Shown here: in pieces, positions 7,123 to 15,831 of the stretch
Layout: every line of letters starts with the position of its first letter
Numbering within the stretch: position 1 is the first letter of the stretch
Assembly (NCBI GenBank): GCA_900544985.1
Contig: UQXK01000030.1
Coordinates: 1-21,269 of the forward strand
Direction of reading: 5' to 3'
Source: an uncultured Eubacteriales bacterium
Lineage (GTDB): Bacteria; Bacillota; Clostridia; Oscillospirales; CAG-272
DNA length: 21,269 bases
Translations under genes and position numbers: made by a program
Notes under the pieces: generated by a model
Told to the model about the DNA's origin: nothing
Database searches by the model: none
What the model saw: the letters and a program-made list of their open reading frames with translations, nothing else

Positions 7123-7712
7123 ATGAATCACAAACTCTCTTTATGGATATGTAAAAAAATCAACAAATACATACCAGCAGACGAAGAAACACAAGAAATT
7201 TATATTTACGGGTTTGAATTGATATTTTCATTTCTCATTTGCACCGCTATTATACTAATCATCGGAATAATACTCAATCAATTAATTTCAACAATAACTT
7301 TTCTTGCGGTATTTATTCTTGTTCGTCGCTACACCGGAGGATTTCACGCGAATACATACTTAAAATGCCAACTATTTACCATAATTTTTATTTATGTATA
7401 ATAGCCCTTTCTACACATACATCTGTTAATTCATACGCTTTTCTCATATCAACATTACTTGGCTTATACATAATCATGCGTATCGGGCCAATCGAAAATC
7501 CAAACAAGCCACTTTCCGGTGATAAAAAAAGGAAGAACAAAAAAACAAGTATAATTTTATTCGCGATTATAAATCTATTAGGTTTAATACTAAAAAAATA
7601 TCATTTTATAGGTAATACTATTTTTTACACGAATATATTGATTCTAGTACTCATGTTAATTCCCTATATAAATAAACACATACTCCAAAATAATGCGAAT
7701 ACCAATACTTGA
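7123..7712 (+). pseudogene. agrB: AgrB-type autoinducer-processing membrane peptidase, frameshifted
   Basis: AgrB is an integral-membrane cysteine endopeptidase that trims AgrD and forms its thiolactone. The first part (7123 to about 7390) gives MNHKLSLWICKKI..., hydrophobic helices and the RRYTGGFHANTYLKC block with catalytic His75 and Cys82, seven residues apart as in Staphylococcus AgrB. The frame then stops at 7399-7401. The continuation, with further membrane helices and the AgrB hallmark GPIENPNKPLS, lies in the -1 frame and ends at 7712. Joining them through the T5 run near 7386-7390 gives about 196 aa, the normal family length. A one-base loss, an assembly error, phase variation or -1 frameshifting would all explain it. 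AAAGGAA precedes the ATG. Confidence 0.85.
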
Positions 7713-7724
7713 ATTTATAATAGA

Positions 7725-8036
7725 TTAAATACTGTCTATACTTATTATTACCTCTTTCGGCTCTTTATCATCCTCTGAATATATATATCGAATTGACATC
7801 ACCTCAGATTGATTTTGACAAACAATTAATTTTATCACATATGATTTTGGCGGATTTTTCAAAACAAATTGAAATAATTTATAATACCACTCATCGACTA
7901 CTTCAATATTACTTTCTCTAATCAAATTAGTTTTGCAGAGTTCTTTCGCACTTAGTTCTCGTTTTTCTTGAATCGCTTTAATTAAAGCATCCATATACTG
8001 ATGTGAAATTTTACGATCACTATTTATTATAATCAC
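7725..8036 (-). CDS. Hypothetical protein inside the agr locus, opposite strand
   Basis: Up to 103 aa, not recognised. The composition is balanced and charged (for example DEWYYKLFQFVLKNPPKSY, SEDDKEPKEVIISIDS), more protein-like than a random A+T-rich frame; no signal peptide, membrane helix or metal motif is visible. The only standard start giving the full frame is GTG at 8036, but it lies inside AAAGGCGGTGATT, itself close to a perfect anti-Shine-Dalgarno match. Translation might therefore begin a few codons later at ATT/ATA, or at ATG (residue 15). It converges on agrB with a 12-bp gap and separates agrB from agrD. A TATAAT-like -10 lies about 25 nt upstream. Confidence 0.5.
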   Translation of the reverse strand: MIIINSDRKISHQYMDALIKAIQEKRELSAKELCKTNLIRESNIEVVDEWYYKLFQFVLKNPPKSYVIKLIVCQNQSEVMSIRYIYSEDDKEPKEVIISIDSI

Positions 8037-8197
8037 CGCCTTTAATAACTTTTATCCATCTATATTATAATAACAAAACGCTCATTTTATTTATATAGGT
8101 ATATAAAATCAATATTTAGGATAATCGTAATGCAATCATAATGATTATCACAAATATACGCCATCCGTTCCTATACTTTATTGCATAGCAATTACAT

Positions 8198-8257
8198 TTA
8201 TCCCTTATCAATAAATATTATCCCTTATTTTTAAAAGAAAAATATATTTATGATAAT
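8198..8257 (+). promoter_or_regulatory. LytTR/AgrA-type operator and promoter of agrD
   Basis: Half-sites TTATCCCTTAT at 8198-8208 and 8218-8228 are identical over 11 bp and start exactly 20 bp apart. GATAAT (8252-8257) is a fair -10, while the -35 position (about 8229-8234) is poor and directly abuts the second half-site. This is the layout of an activator-dependent promoter. The remainder of 8037-8319 contains only an imperfect palindrome at 8120-8149. Confidence 0.8.
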
Positions 8258-8319
8258 CTAGTATCAGACAGAGAAAATCTTAAATCTCTATCAGTATATA
8301 TAAAGAAAAGGAGTAAAAT

Positions 8320-8451
8320 ATGAAAAAAAAGATTGCAGAAATTCTTGCAAAATTCGCTCGAAAAACCGCAGTATCTGCTTGCGGTGCTACTTCCAATTGG
8401 AACACATATCAGCCCAAAGAACCTTCTGCTTTGAGAAAATTTTCAAAGTGA
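8320..8451 (+). CDS. agrD: AgrD-type cyclic (thio)lactone autoinducer precursor
   Basis: 43 aa small peptide. It has the AgrD plan: a basic amphipathic N-terminal helix (MKKKIAEILAKFARKTAVSA), a central Cys21 that would form the thiolactone in CGATSNWNTY, and the acidic/proline recognition tail QPKEPSAL that is widespread in clostridial autoinducer precursors. The mature peptide probably starts around or before Cys21 and ends before QPKEP, giving a ring of about nine or ten residues if Cys21 is the ring residue, larger than the five of Staphylococcus AIPs. GGAG lies 6 nt before the ATG. It is a monocistronic gene with an operator-controlled promoter and its own terminator, just upstream of the sensor/regulator pair. 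Confidence 0.85.
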   Translation: MKKKIAEILAKFARKTAVSACGATSNWNTYQPKEPSALRKFSK

Positions 8452-8458
8452 AAGAGTA

Positions 8459-8508
8459 AATAGCAGGATATCGGTTTATAAAGATATCCTGCTATTATTA
8501 TTTTTATT
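8459..8508 (+). terminator. Intrinsic terminator of agrD
   Basis: 14-bp perfect stem (8459-8472 with 8483-8496, core TAGCAGGATATC), 10-nt loop, then ATTATTTTTATTT. It separates the inducible agrD transcript from the regulator genes. Confidence 0.88.
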
Positions 8509-8536
8509 TGACTTATTCAAAAAATTTATTTATAAT
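8508..8536 (+). promoter_or_regulatory. Promoter of the agr response regulator/kinase operon
   Basis: TTGACT (8508-8513), 17-nt spacer, perfect TATAAT (8531-8536). No TTATCCC half-site is present, so the sensor pair appears to be expressed constitutively, unlike agrB and agrD. Confidence 0.82.
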
Positions 8537-8568
8537 ATTTATAACATCTTCAGAAAGGCGTAAATATC

Positions 8569-9306
8569 ATGATTACTTTTGCCATATGTGACGATAATCC
8601 TTTCTTTGCCGGCATATTATCACAAAAGATTCATCAACTATGTGCATATACCCTGCCCGAACGTATTGACTGCCATATAGCTCCGACATTCGGATCTGCA
8701 CAAGACGTTCTTAAATATTTAGAAACATATTCAATCAACGTTCTGTTTCTTGATATAGATATGCCAGAAATCAACGGATTCAAACTGGCAGAAAAGCTAT
8801 GCAAAAACTATCCTGACATAGTTATCATTTTTGTTTCCGCACATGACGATTTTGTATACAGTTCATTTGAATATTGTCCTTTCCGCTTTTTAAGAAAATC
8901 ACACTTAGAACAAGAACTTCCTGCAACATTTCAAAAAGTTATAGATAAATGTATTTTAGATAACGAAACAGTTACATTTAATACCACATACGGCGAACAA
9001 ATATTGAGACTTAAAGATATTCTCTATATTGAAAGCGATAGGAATTATTTTATTATTTATACAGCCTCACGAAAAACATACCAATGCCGCGGAACACTAG
9101 GCTCCGTTGAACAGTTGACTCAAAAATACGATTTTTTCAGAATTCACGCAGCATATATCGTAAATGAAGAACATATCGAAAATTTTAACAATGACGGATA
9201 CGTTATTATGAAAGATAGCAAACGAATTGACATAAGCCGACGAAGACTCACTTCATTCAAAGAATCATATATGAGTTTCGTCCGAAAGAGAGTTGCACAA
9301 AAATGA
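8569..9306 (+). CDS. agrA: LytTR-family response regulator, AgrA-like
   Basis: 245 aa. Receiver domain residues 1-125: acidic pocket Asp8/Asp9 (ICDDN), phosphoacceptor Asp62 in FLDIDMPEING, Ser in FVSAHDD and the conserved Lys of FLRKSH. Residues about 135-242 form a LytTR DNA-binding domain (LRLKDILYIESDRNYFIIY, FFRIHAAYIVN, RRRLTSFK). Phosphorylated by the adjacent kinase, it should bind paired direct repeats; the TTATCCC tandem sites in this window are the obvious candidates. AAAGGCG precedes the ATG by 8 nt. Its stop overlaps the kinase start in ATGA, which implies translational coupling. The AgrA name is by family and context, since LytTR regulators are widespread. Confidence 0.9.
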   Translation: MITFAICDDNPFFAGILSQKIHQLCAYTLPERIDCHIAPTFGSAQDVLKYLETYSINVLFLDIDMPEINGFKLAEKLCKNYPDIVIIFVSAHDDFVYSSFEYCPFRFLRKSHLEQELPATFQKVIDKCILDNETVTFNTTYGEQILRLKDILYIESDRNYFIIYTASRKTYQCRGTLGSVEQLTQKYDFFRIHAAYIVNEEHIENFNNDGYVIMKDSKRIDISRRRLTSFKESYMSFVRKRVAQK

Positions 9307-10616
9307 ACTTACTATTTGAAAATCTAGCTTCTTTATTCGACAGTATTTTATCTGTATATTTCATAACTGTATTTTGCAATTCGTCATTAGACATTCGAAA
9401 AAACAAATATGTCATTCCCTCAATAATTATAATTTTTGCATATACCGCTTTCAGTGATCACTTTTTGGCGGGATTTAATGTTTTATCAACTTTTATTTTT
9501 TTAATGCTATATATCACCTACTCATTGTTGATATCGAACCGCAACTACGGAAAAGCAGTGCTCTCAGCCGTTACGTTTGAAATTACGCTGGTTTTGATAA
9601 GCACACTGCTATATACGCTTCTCTCTATATTTGTATCTGATCTTGATGAGCTTATGCAAGGAAACGACAGCTCAGTCAGGTATATATATGTGCTTATGCA
9701 TAAAGTTGCTCTCACAGCTGTTTTAAAAGTAATCTTGATCTTTTTCAAAAACGATAGAATGTTAGATATTAAAAACAGTATTTTAACATTTCTTTTTTCC
9801 CTGACAACAATAGCAGGTCTCGGCACAGCAGTTGGTGTCATCAGTTTATATGGCAACGAAACAATAGGAAAATCGATGCTGATTATCTCGGTAGCTTTCG
9901 TTATTGTAAACATAATTCTGTATATCCTCATTTACCAAATTCAGAAACTGCTCAAAGCAAAATATGAATTAAAATTGCTTAATGAAAAAATAGCTTTTGA
10001 AAAATCAAGACTAAATGACGCTCGAACAATATATGATAATATACGAAAGCTCCGCCACGATATAAAGCAACATTTGACCGTCGTATCGGGTTTTCTCGAC
10101 GACAATAATGTAAGCGAGTGCGTAAACTACTTAAACAAGCTTATTCCGAATGTAGATTCCCTCGGAAATTTAATAAAATCAGATAATAAAATATTAGACT
10201 ATTTGATAAATTCAAAACTCGGCAACCTCACAAACACTCAGGTAATTATATCTGGTTCTATCGGAAACCTATCCGACATAAATGAATTCGATTTGGCTTG
10301 TCTTTTTGGAAATATCTTTGACAATGCAATCGAAGCTATTGAAAATGCAAAAGAAAAAAGAATTGAATTAATGTTTTTAAGACAAAATTCAAATAGAGTT
10401 ATTATTTGCAAAAATACTATCGAAAAATCCGTTCTACAAAACAATAAAGAACTCAGAACAACAAAAAAATCAAGAGACTCTCACGGTTACGGAACAAAAA
10501 TAATCGCAAAAATCGTATCCGACTATCATGGTATTATTGATTATTTCGAAGAATTCGATATGTTCGGAATTCAAATCATCTTGCCAGATCCGATATTTAT
10601 TGATTCGAAAAAATAA
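9303..10616 (+). CDS. agrC: Membrane sensor histidine kinase, AgrC-like (GHKL)
   Basis: 437 aa. Residues about 1-212 contain six or so hydrophobic segments (for example VIPSIIIIFAYTAF, TFIFLMLYITYSLL, LIISVAFVIVNIILYILIYQ), the polytopic sensor typical of AgrC-type autoinducer receptors. A coiled-coil linker leads to the dimerisation helix KLRHDIKQHLTVV with phospho-His252. The GHKL ATPase has the N box NIFDNAIEAIENA (Asn337, Asn341) and the G box SHGYGTKII (394-401). It should sense the cyclic peptide made from AgrD and phosphorylate the preceding LytTR regulator, whose stop codon overlaps its ATG. Length and layout match AgrC. A strong terminator follows. Confidence 0.9.
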   Translation: MNLLFENLASLFDSILSVYFITVFCNSSLDIRKNKYVIPSIIIIFAYTAFSDHFLAGFNVLSTFIFLMLYITYSLLISNRNYGKAVLSAVTFEITLVLISTLLYTLLSIFVSDLDELMQGNDSSVRYIYVLMHKVALTAVLKVILIFFKNDRMLDIKNSILTFLFSLTTIAGLGTAVGVISLYGNETIGKSMLIISVAFVIVNIILYILIYQIQKLLKAKYELKLLNEKIAFEKSRLNDARTIYDNIRKLRHDIKQHLTVVSGFLDDNNVSECVNYLNKLIPNVDSLGNLIKSDNKILDYLINSKLGNLTNTQVIISGSIGNLSDINEFDLACLFGNIFDNAIEAIENAKEKRIELMFLRQNSNRVIICKNTIEKSVLQNNKELRTTKKSRDSHGYGTKIIAKIVSDYHGIIDYFEEFDMFGIQIILPDPIFIDSKK

Positions 10617-10627
10617 ATTTAGTTCGA

Positions 10628-10676
10628 ATAAAGGAAAAAGGTCCGTCATAATAAATGACGGACCTTTTTCCTTTAT
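10628..10676. terminator. Bidirectional terminator between the agr operon and the ABC operon
   Basis: Perfect 22-bp inverted repeat (10628-10649 with 10655-10676) with a 5-nt loop, an A-rich left arm and a T-rich right arm (core GGTCCGTCAT). It can end transcription from both converging operons. Confidence 0.9.
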
Positions 10677-10681
10677 ACCGC

Positions 10682-12505
10682 TCAATTAGAATTCTCTTCT
10701 GCGTAATAATGAGCCTGTGCGTACCACAGTTCATAATATTTACCTTTTTCATCTGCAAGTAATTCTTTATGAGAACCTTGCTGAATGATTTTCCCATTAT
10801 CGAATACAACAATTCTGTCACAGAAGCGACAGGAAGAAAGACGGTGACTGATATATATAGCTGTTTTATCACCTACAATATCATTGAATCTCGAATAAAT
10901 ATCATATTCCGCAATAGGATCAAGCGCCGCAGTCGGCTCATCAAGAATTATAAATGGCGCATTTTTATAAAGTGAACGAGCAAGCGCTATCTTTTGAGCT
11001 TCTCCGCCCGAAATTTCCACTCCGTTCTTGTCAAAATCCTTGTACAATGATGTTTTTATTCCATCGGGCATTTTTGAAAGACGCTCGCCAAATCCGGATT
11101 GCTCAAGAGAGTCTATAACCCTCATGGCATTATAATCTTTGCTGGCAGCGACATTTTCCGCAAGTGAAAACGAAAAAAGTTTGAAATCCTGAAAAACAAT
11201 CGAAAATATAGATAAATACTCATCATAGTCATAATTTTTGATATTTATACCATTAAGTAGAATCTCGCCTTCGGCAGGATCATAGAGACGGCACATAAGT
11301 TTGATAAACGTAGTTTTTCCCGATCCGTTCATACCTACAACAGCAAGTTTTTCCCCTATATTAAGCTTAATATTCACGTGTCTAAGAGCATATGTATCTG
11401 CTCCCGGATACTTGAAAGAAACATCTCGAAATTCCACATAATATTCGTTATTATTGCGTTTTTCAACTGCAAGAGAACCTCCGCTCATATTTTTCGGAAG
11501 ATCAAAATACTCAAGATAATCTTTTACAAACGGACTATTGTGTTTTATATCCGCGAATATACCAAAATAGCTTGTAATACAGCTCGCAATCGTTTCTACA
11601 AATCCGACGTATTTTATAATGCTTCCTATCCCGAAAAAACCGACAATTGCATAAACGCAAACGAAAATATATATTATCGCATGCAGTAATGAGCCTGTAA
11701 TTATCAGAGGGATATTGTATATATAGCGTTTGGACGCCATCATTCTGTAAGATTTCTTATGAAGTCCGAAAGCAAAATTTTTCATCTTCATAATAAGCTT
11801 ATCCTGTCGGTATAAACGGACATCTTTTCCCATATTGTAACTATCTATTGCTTCATCAATACGGTTTTCGTCAATCATGGTTTTTGATACGTCTTGGGAC
11901 AATGCCCCCATTTTATCATTTACTCTGAACGAATACCATACGTTAAATGTAATAAATCCGACAATAAGCCCCGCAAACAAAATTATATACCAGCTGAATC
12001 CCGACGAAAACATCAAAACAAACATTTCGATTCCCAAAACAAGTGCCAGAGCAAAACTAATCGTAACATTTACCAAACGCCCAACCGATAACAAAAGCAA
12101 CTTTTTTCCGTGACCATTAATTTTTGCAGATTCTGCGATTTTTCTGCGGAGCTGACGGACAGACGGATTTTCAAGATCGGCATAATCGAGCTTTAGTGTT
12201 TTTTCGTTATAATATGCCGCCTCCCGTTGCATAAGAATTGTTTCTTTGTGTCCGAAAACACGATTAAATATCCCGCCGATAATTGCTATAGCAAAATTTC
12301 CGATAACCGTAATGAGTACAAGAATAATAAGATTGCCTTTATCCGCTCCTCTGACAATTTCATTGACAATTTCAGCGGAAAGATAAAGATTAAAATAAGG
12401 AGAGAGTTTATTAAAAAATGATTTTGCAATCAGCAACGGAAAATATGACGGACAAAAAGAGTTCATCAATTTCAGCGCGCGGATATTGACATTGTTCTTA
12501 CACAT
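10682..12505 (-). CDS. ABC exporter half-transporter, permease-ATPase fusion (second subunit)
   Basis: 607 aa. An N-terminal transmembrane domain (about residues 25-325) is fused to a nucleotide-binding domain: Walker A GMNGSGKTT (391-399), Q-loop VFQDF, signature ISGGEAQK, Walker B FIILDEPTAALDP and switch His in ISHRLSS. All catalytic motifs look intact. There is no N-terminal C39 peptidase domain, so any leader cleavage must be done elsewhere. Start: AAGGAGGGTG before the ATG at 12505, which lies inside the end of the preceding ABC gene (8-bp overlap). It should therefore form a heterodimer with that protein. The substrate is inferred to be a peptide from the neighbours only; the sequence does not show it. 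Confidence 0.88.
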   Translation of the reverse strand: MCKNNVNIRALKLMNSFCPSYFPLLIAKSFFNKLSPYFNLYLSAEIVNEIVRGADKGNLIILVLITVIGNFAIAIIGGIFNRVFGHKETILMQREAAYYNEKTLKLDYADLENPSVRQLRRKIAESAKINGHGKKLLLLSVGRLVNVTISFALALVLGIEMFVLMFSSGFSWYIILFAGLIVGFITFNVWYSFRVNDKMGALSQDVSKTMIDENRIDEAIDSYNMGKDVRLYRQDKLIMKMKNFAFGLHKKSYRMMASKRYIYNIPLIITGSLLHAIIYIFVCVYAIVGFFGIGSIIKYVGFVETIASCITSYFGIFADIKHNSPFVKDYLEYFDLPKNMSGGSLAVEKRNNNEYYVEFRDVSFKYPGADTYALRHVNIKLNIGEKLAVVGMNGSGKTTFIKLMCRLYDPAEGEILLNGINIKNYDYDEYLSIFSIVFQDFKLFSFSLAENVAASKDYNAMRVIDSLEQSGFGERLSKMPDGIKTSLYKDFDKNGVEISGGEAQKIALARSLYKNAPFIILDEPTAALDPIAEYDIYSRFNDIVGDKTAIYISHRLSSCRFCDRIVVFDNGKIIQQGSHKELLADEKGKYYELWYAQAHYYAEENSN

Positions 12506-14318
12506 TTTCAACACCCTCCTTATAATAGTGACTTTGAAGTTCAAACATATGTGCGTATTTTCCATCAAGCTTCATAAGTTCATCATGAGAACCGCATTCT
12601 GCAATTTCACCGTTTTCAAGATATATTATTCTGTCACAAAAACGTGTAGATGCAAGACGGTGAGAAATATAAACAGAGGTTTTATTTGCAGTAAGTTCAC
12701 TGTATTTCAAATAAAGCTCATTTTCAGCGATAGGGTCAAGTGCTGCTGTAGGCTCGTCAAGTACAATAACCGAAGAATCCTTGTAAAGCGCACGGGCAAG
12801 CATAAGCTTTTGACGTTCACCACCAGACATTTCAATTGAATCATCAAAAACGCCTTTCATAAGCCTAGAATCAATACCTTTGGGCAATGAGTTTATCTTA
12901 TCGTAAAGTCCGGATTTACTTATTACATCAATAACACGTTCCCTGTCAATATCTTTATCGGAAGATGCAATAAATTCCGCAATAGTAACGGGCAACAAAT
13001 AAATATCCTGAAAGACCGCCGAAAATAGTGAATAATATTCTTCTATATTATAATCAGCAATAGTATGTCCGTTAAGTTTTATATCCCCCTCAGAAGGATA
13101 GTAAAAACCGCAAATTAATTTTACAAGGGTTGTTTTGCCCGCACCATTTGCTCCGACAATCGCCAGTTTTTCACCTTTACCTATTTTTAAACTGATATTT
13201 TTTATAACATATTTTTCGCCGTCCGCAGATGGATATTTAAAAGAAACATTATTAAAGTCAATTTCCACGGGAAGTTCTTGATTTCCGGGAAGCGCGCAAC
13301 CTTTACCGTGATTGTATTTTTCTTCAATTTCAAAATACTCTCGGTAATAGCCGATTTTTATACTCTTATGTGTGATATCATTTATTTTATTGCTAATGCC
13401 GTTAAGCCAAGACGAAAAACCAGTAATCACGCCAAAATAGAAAACAAAATCACCCGCTCCGATTTCATTATTTAATACCATAACGATTAATACGGCATAT
13501 GCAGCACCGTTTCGAATAAGAGTAAGCAACGCATTTAGACAATGGACGCCGAAACTGCGCAAACTTACCTTTTTAGTCCATTCAAAACGCTCATTTTGAA
13601 AGCCGGTAAGCATATCAGAAAGCCACGTGAACATTCCGTAAATACGAATATCCTTTGCATGGTCAAATTTTCTTGAAAATCCTTGAAGATATCCTATTTT
13701 TCTGTCAATCGCAACCCAATTGTCTTTGTTTCTTTCTATATAATCTCTCTGCATACGGCTTATAAAATAAGTAATTAAAGCCGACAAAAACAATAATGCC
13801 AAAATCCATGGAGAAACTTTCGCAATAACAGAACCATATGTAAATATACCGAGTAAACTGATAAAAAAGCCCATTAGCGATTGCCAAATAAATTCAGGAG
13901 CGCACTGCCCCGAGCACGCATCGTTCATAGCGTGCTGATATTTTGTTATTGCCTCAGGATTATCCGTATTTTCATAGTCTGTGCGCATATGCTTTTCGAT
14001 AATAGCGTGCTGGTAGAGATTTGAAAGATTATATTGCCTCATCTCCAACTTACTGTCAAAAAAACCGTTAAATAAATTGATTATAATAAGTGCCCCGAAA
14101 TAGACGGCAATAATACCTATTATTTTCTGTATACTTTGATTGGATTGAACAGAATCAATAAGTATTTTCGGGAAATACGTCGCCATAAACGGAATAAAAA
14201 CCGCGATCGGTATACTCGGTATAAAAAACAAATAAAATGATTTATCCCATTTCCATATGTTGCTAAGAGCATATGTGATGTTATTTAATAAATTATATTT
14301 GGATTTTTCTTTCTTCAT
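12498..14318 (-). CDS. ABC exporter half-transporter, permease-ATPase fusion (first subunit)
   Basis: 606 aa, similar in plan to the downstream partner. The transmembrane domain spans about residues 25-315. The nucleotide-binding domain has Walker A GANGAGKTT (389-397), Q-loop VFQDIYLLP, signature MSGGERQK (497-504), Walker B VIVLDEPTAALDP and switch His in ISHRLAS. No C39 peptidase domain. Start: AGGAG 9 nt before the ATG at 14318; the frame is open upstream, but that part overlaps the previous gene. It begins 4 nt after the stop of the subtilase-like gene, so the three genes form one tightly packed operon under the operator at 15986-16013. Confidence 0.88.
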   Translation of the reverse strand: MKKEKSKYNLLNNITYALSNIWKWDKSFYLFFIPSIPIAVFIPFMATYFPKILIDSVQSNQSIQKIIGIIAVYFGALIIINLFNGFFDSKLEMRQYNLSNLYQHAIIEKHMRTDYENTDNPEAITKYQHAMNDACSGQCAPEFIWQSLMGFFISLLGIFTYGSVIAKVSPWILALLFLSALITYFISRMQRDYIERNKDNWVAIDRKIGYLQGFSRKFDHAKDIRIYGMFTWLSDMLTGFQNERFEWTKKVSLRSFGVHCLNALLTLIRNGAAYAVLIVMVLNNEIGAGDFVFYFGVITGFSSWLNGISNKINDITHKSIKIGYYREYFEIEEKYNHGKGCALPGNQELPVEIDFNNVSFKYPSADGEKYVIKNISLKIGKGEKLAIVGANGAGKTTLVKLICGFYYPSEGDIKLNGHTIADYNIEEYYSLFSAVFQDIYLLPVTIAEFIASSDKDIDRERVIDVISKSGLYDKINSLPKGIDSRLMKGVFDDSIEMSGGERQKLMLARALYKDSSVIVLDEPTAALDPIAENELYLKYSELTANKTSVYISHRLASTRFCDRIIYLENGEIAECGSHDELMKLDGKYAHMFELQSHYYKEGVENV

Positions 14319-14322
14319 TGTT

Positions 14323-15831
14323 TTATTCTCCTGTATTTGATGTAAAGAATGAAATAACATTAGAATATAAACTTTCCATATCAAATTCATCCCCCAAAAT
14401 ATATGTAGGAAGATCAAACTGCAATGAATAGAGACGTTTAATTTCATTTAATTTTTCTTCGTCTAAACGAACCAGTCTGCTTCTTCCTAATTGATCATTA
14501 TATCCCATAGGATATATAACAAGCGCAATTACATTACTATCAACACAAGATTCTATATATTTGATTGTACGTTTTATATAATCTAATTCATCATAAGAAT
14601 TAACACACAAAATAACTGCATCAGGCAATGTTCCCAAAAGAAAATCTGTTTGAGAAAATGTATAATAATTTACATTTCCAAAATCATAAGTAACCGTACC
14701 TGATTGACAACCGGATATAACTATATCAACATTTTTTTTGGCAATATCATTGATAGATGAATTCAGATAACTTACCATATTATGACGAATAACATTTGTC
14801 GTTGATCTATATCCAAAATGAAAGCACAAATCCATATTAAACAAATACGCTGATGGTTCTGTACCAATTTGCCCAACATTGTAATTGTCTCTCAGAAATT
14901 TCTGACGCAAAATAAGCTGCAATGTAAATTTTCCTTGTTTTGAAGTTGTCCCAAAAATACCTAACATAGGTACTATCGGCCTGTACAACATCCCCAATGG
15001 GATCGGATCAATGTTTTCATTTGTTATATGAGGGAAATATATATTATTCATTGATAAGGAATGCTTTTTCACAATATCAGAAATATCGTCAAAACAATAT
15101 ATATATTTTCCTTTATTATACGCCGTTAAAATCAAGTTGTCAACTAATTCAAAATTGCCTATCAATTTTACAAGTTCATCGGTATGTCCGATAATAATCA
15201 TATCAAAGGTATCCCAAGCAATTTTTTCAATATTTTTTATGCAATAATCAATTTGTCCTGACAAATTCAATAATTTATTAGTCGATGAATTAACCCGTGC
15301 TGAATATTTAATATCATATATATCAACTATATTAACACATAGTAAATCCTTAAATCGAACTAAACTATGCATTTCCTTATTAAATGGGAATAAAACAGCA
15401 TTTTTCCCCATAGGTATATATGGATAATCCAGCAGATGTACATCATTTATTCTATTATACTTATTTTTTGCAGTTTTTTGCAAATAAAAAAGTGTCTCTT
15501 CCATCGTAAGACAGTCCGTTTTCGATAAAATACCAGTTATATGTGCGCAAGCATAGCTATTACCTTGTGTAAAAATATATTTCGGTCCTATCCATTTAAC
15601 CCTTTGAATGCCACCCTTGGCACAAACATTTACAATTTTGTTATTTATAAATTCAATATCCGTGGTTTTATTACATTCGCTGTTTGAGGATACGCCTATA
15701 ACATTATCAAATGCCGCCGGATATGCAATTACCTCCATATTATCAAATGCCGCTACCAATGTAACTCCATTTTTTTTCAACTTGTCGCATATATCATACA
15801 TTTCTGTGCGTTTCATTGGTATATACTCCAT
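14323..15831 (-). CDS. Truncated subtilase (S8) fused to a P-loop/DUF1611-like domain
   Basis: 502 aa. Residues 1 to about 110 match the C-terminal half of a subtilisin catalytic domain: NGVTLVAAFDN with the oxyanion-type Asn31, YPAAFDNVIGVSS, then GNSYACAHITG, the GxSxAxxHxxG motif with nucleophile Ser92. The first half of the fold, with the catalytic Asp and His motifs, is absent. A middle region with Rossmann-like strands (FDMIIIGHTDELV) leads to FGTTSKQGKFT (about 294-303), a Walker A-like loop as in DUF1611 proteins, and IVISGCQSG. A strong AGGAGG lies 8 nt before the ATG at 15831, so the truncated form should be translated. It heads the ABC exporter operon. A role in peptide maturation is inferred from context; protease activity is doubtful. 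Confidence 0.72.
   Translation of the reverse strand: MEYIPMKRTEMYDICDKLKKNGVTLVAAFDNMEVIAYPAAFDNVIGVSSNSECNKTTDIEFINNKIVNVCAKGGIQRVKWIGPKYIFTQGNSYACAHITGILSKTDCLTMEETLFYLQKTAKNKYNRINDVHLLDYPYIPMGKNAVLFPFNKEMHSLVRFKDLLCVNIVDIYDIKYSARVNSSTNKLLNLSGQIDYCIKNIEKIAWDTFDMIIIGHTDELVKLIGNFELVDNLILTAYNKGKYIYCFDDISDIVKKHSLSMNNIYFPHITNENIDPIPLGMLYRPIVPMLGIFGTTSKQGKFTLQLILRQKFLRDNYNVGQIGTEPSAYLFNMDLCFHFGYRSTTNVIRHNMVSYLNSSINDIAKKNVDIVISGCQSGTVTYDFGNVNYYTFSQTDFLLGTLPDAVILCVNSYDELDYIKRTIKYIESCVDSNVIALVIYPMGYNDQLGRSRLVRLDEEKLNEIKRLYSLQFDLPTYILGDEFDMESLYSNVISFFTSNTGE

Noticed and set aside
14241..14248. Single TTATCCC in the first ABC transporter gene
   Set aside because: No partner half-site 20 bp away and the position is intragenic; chance occurrence.
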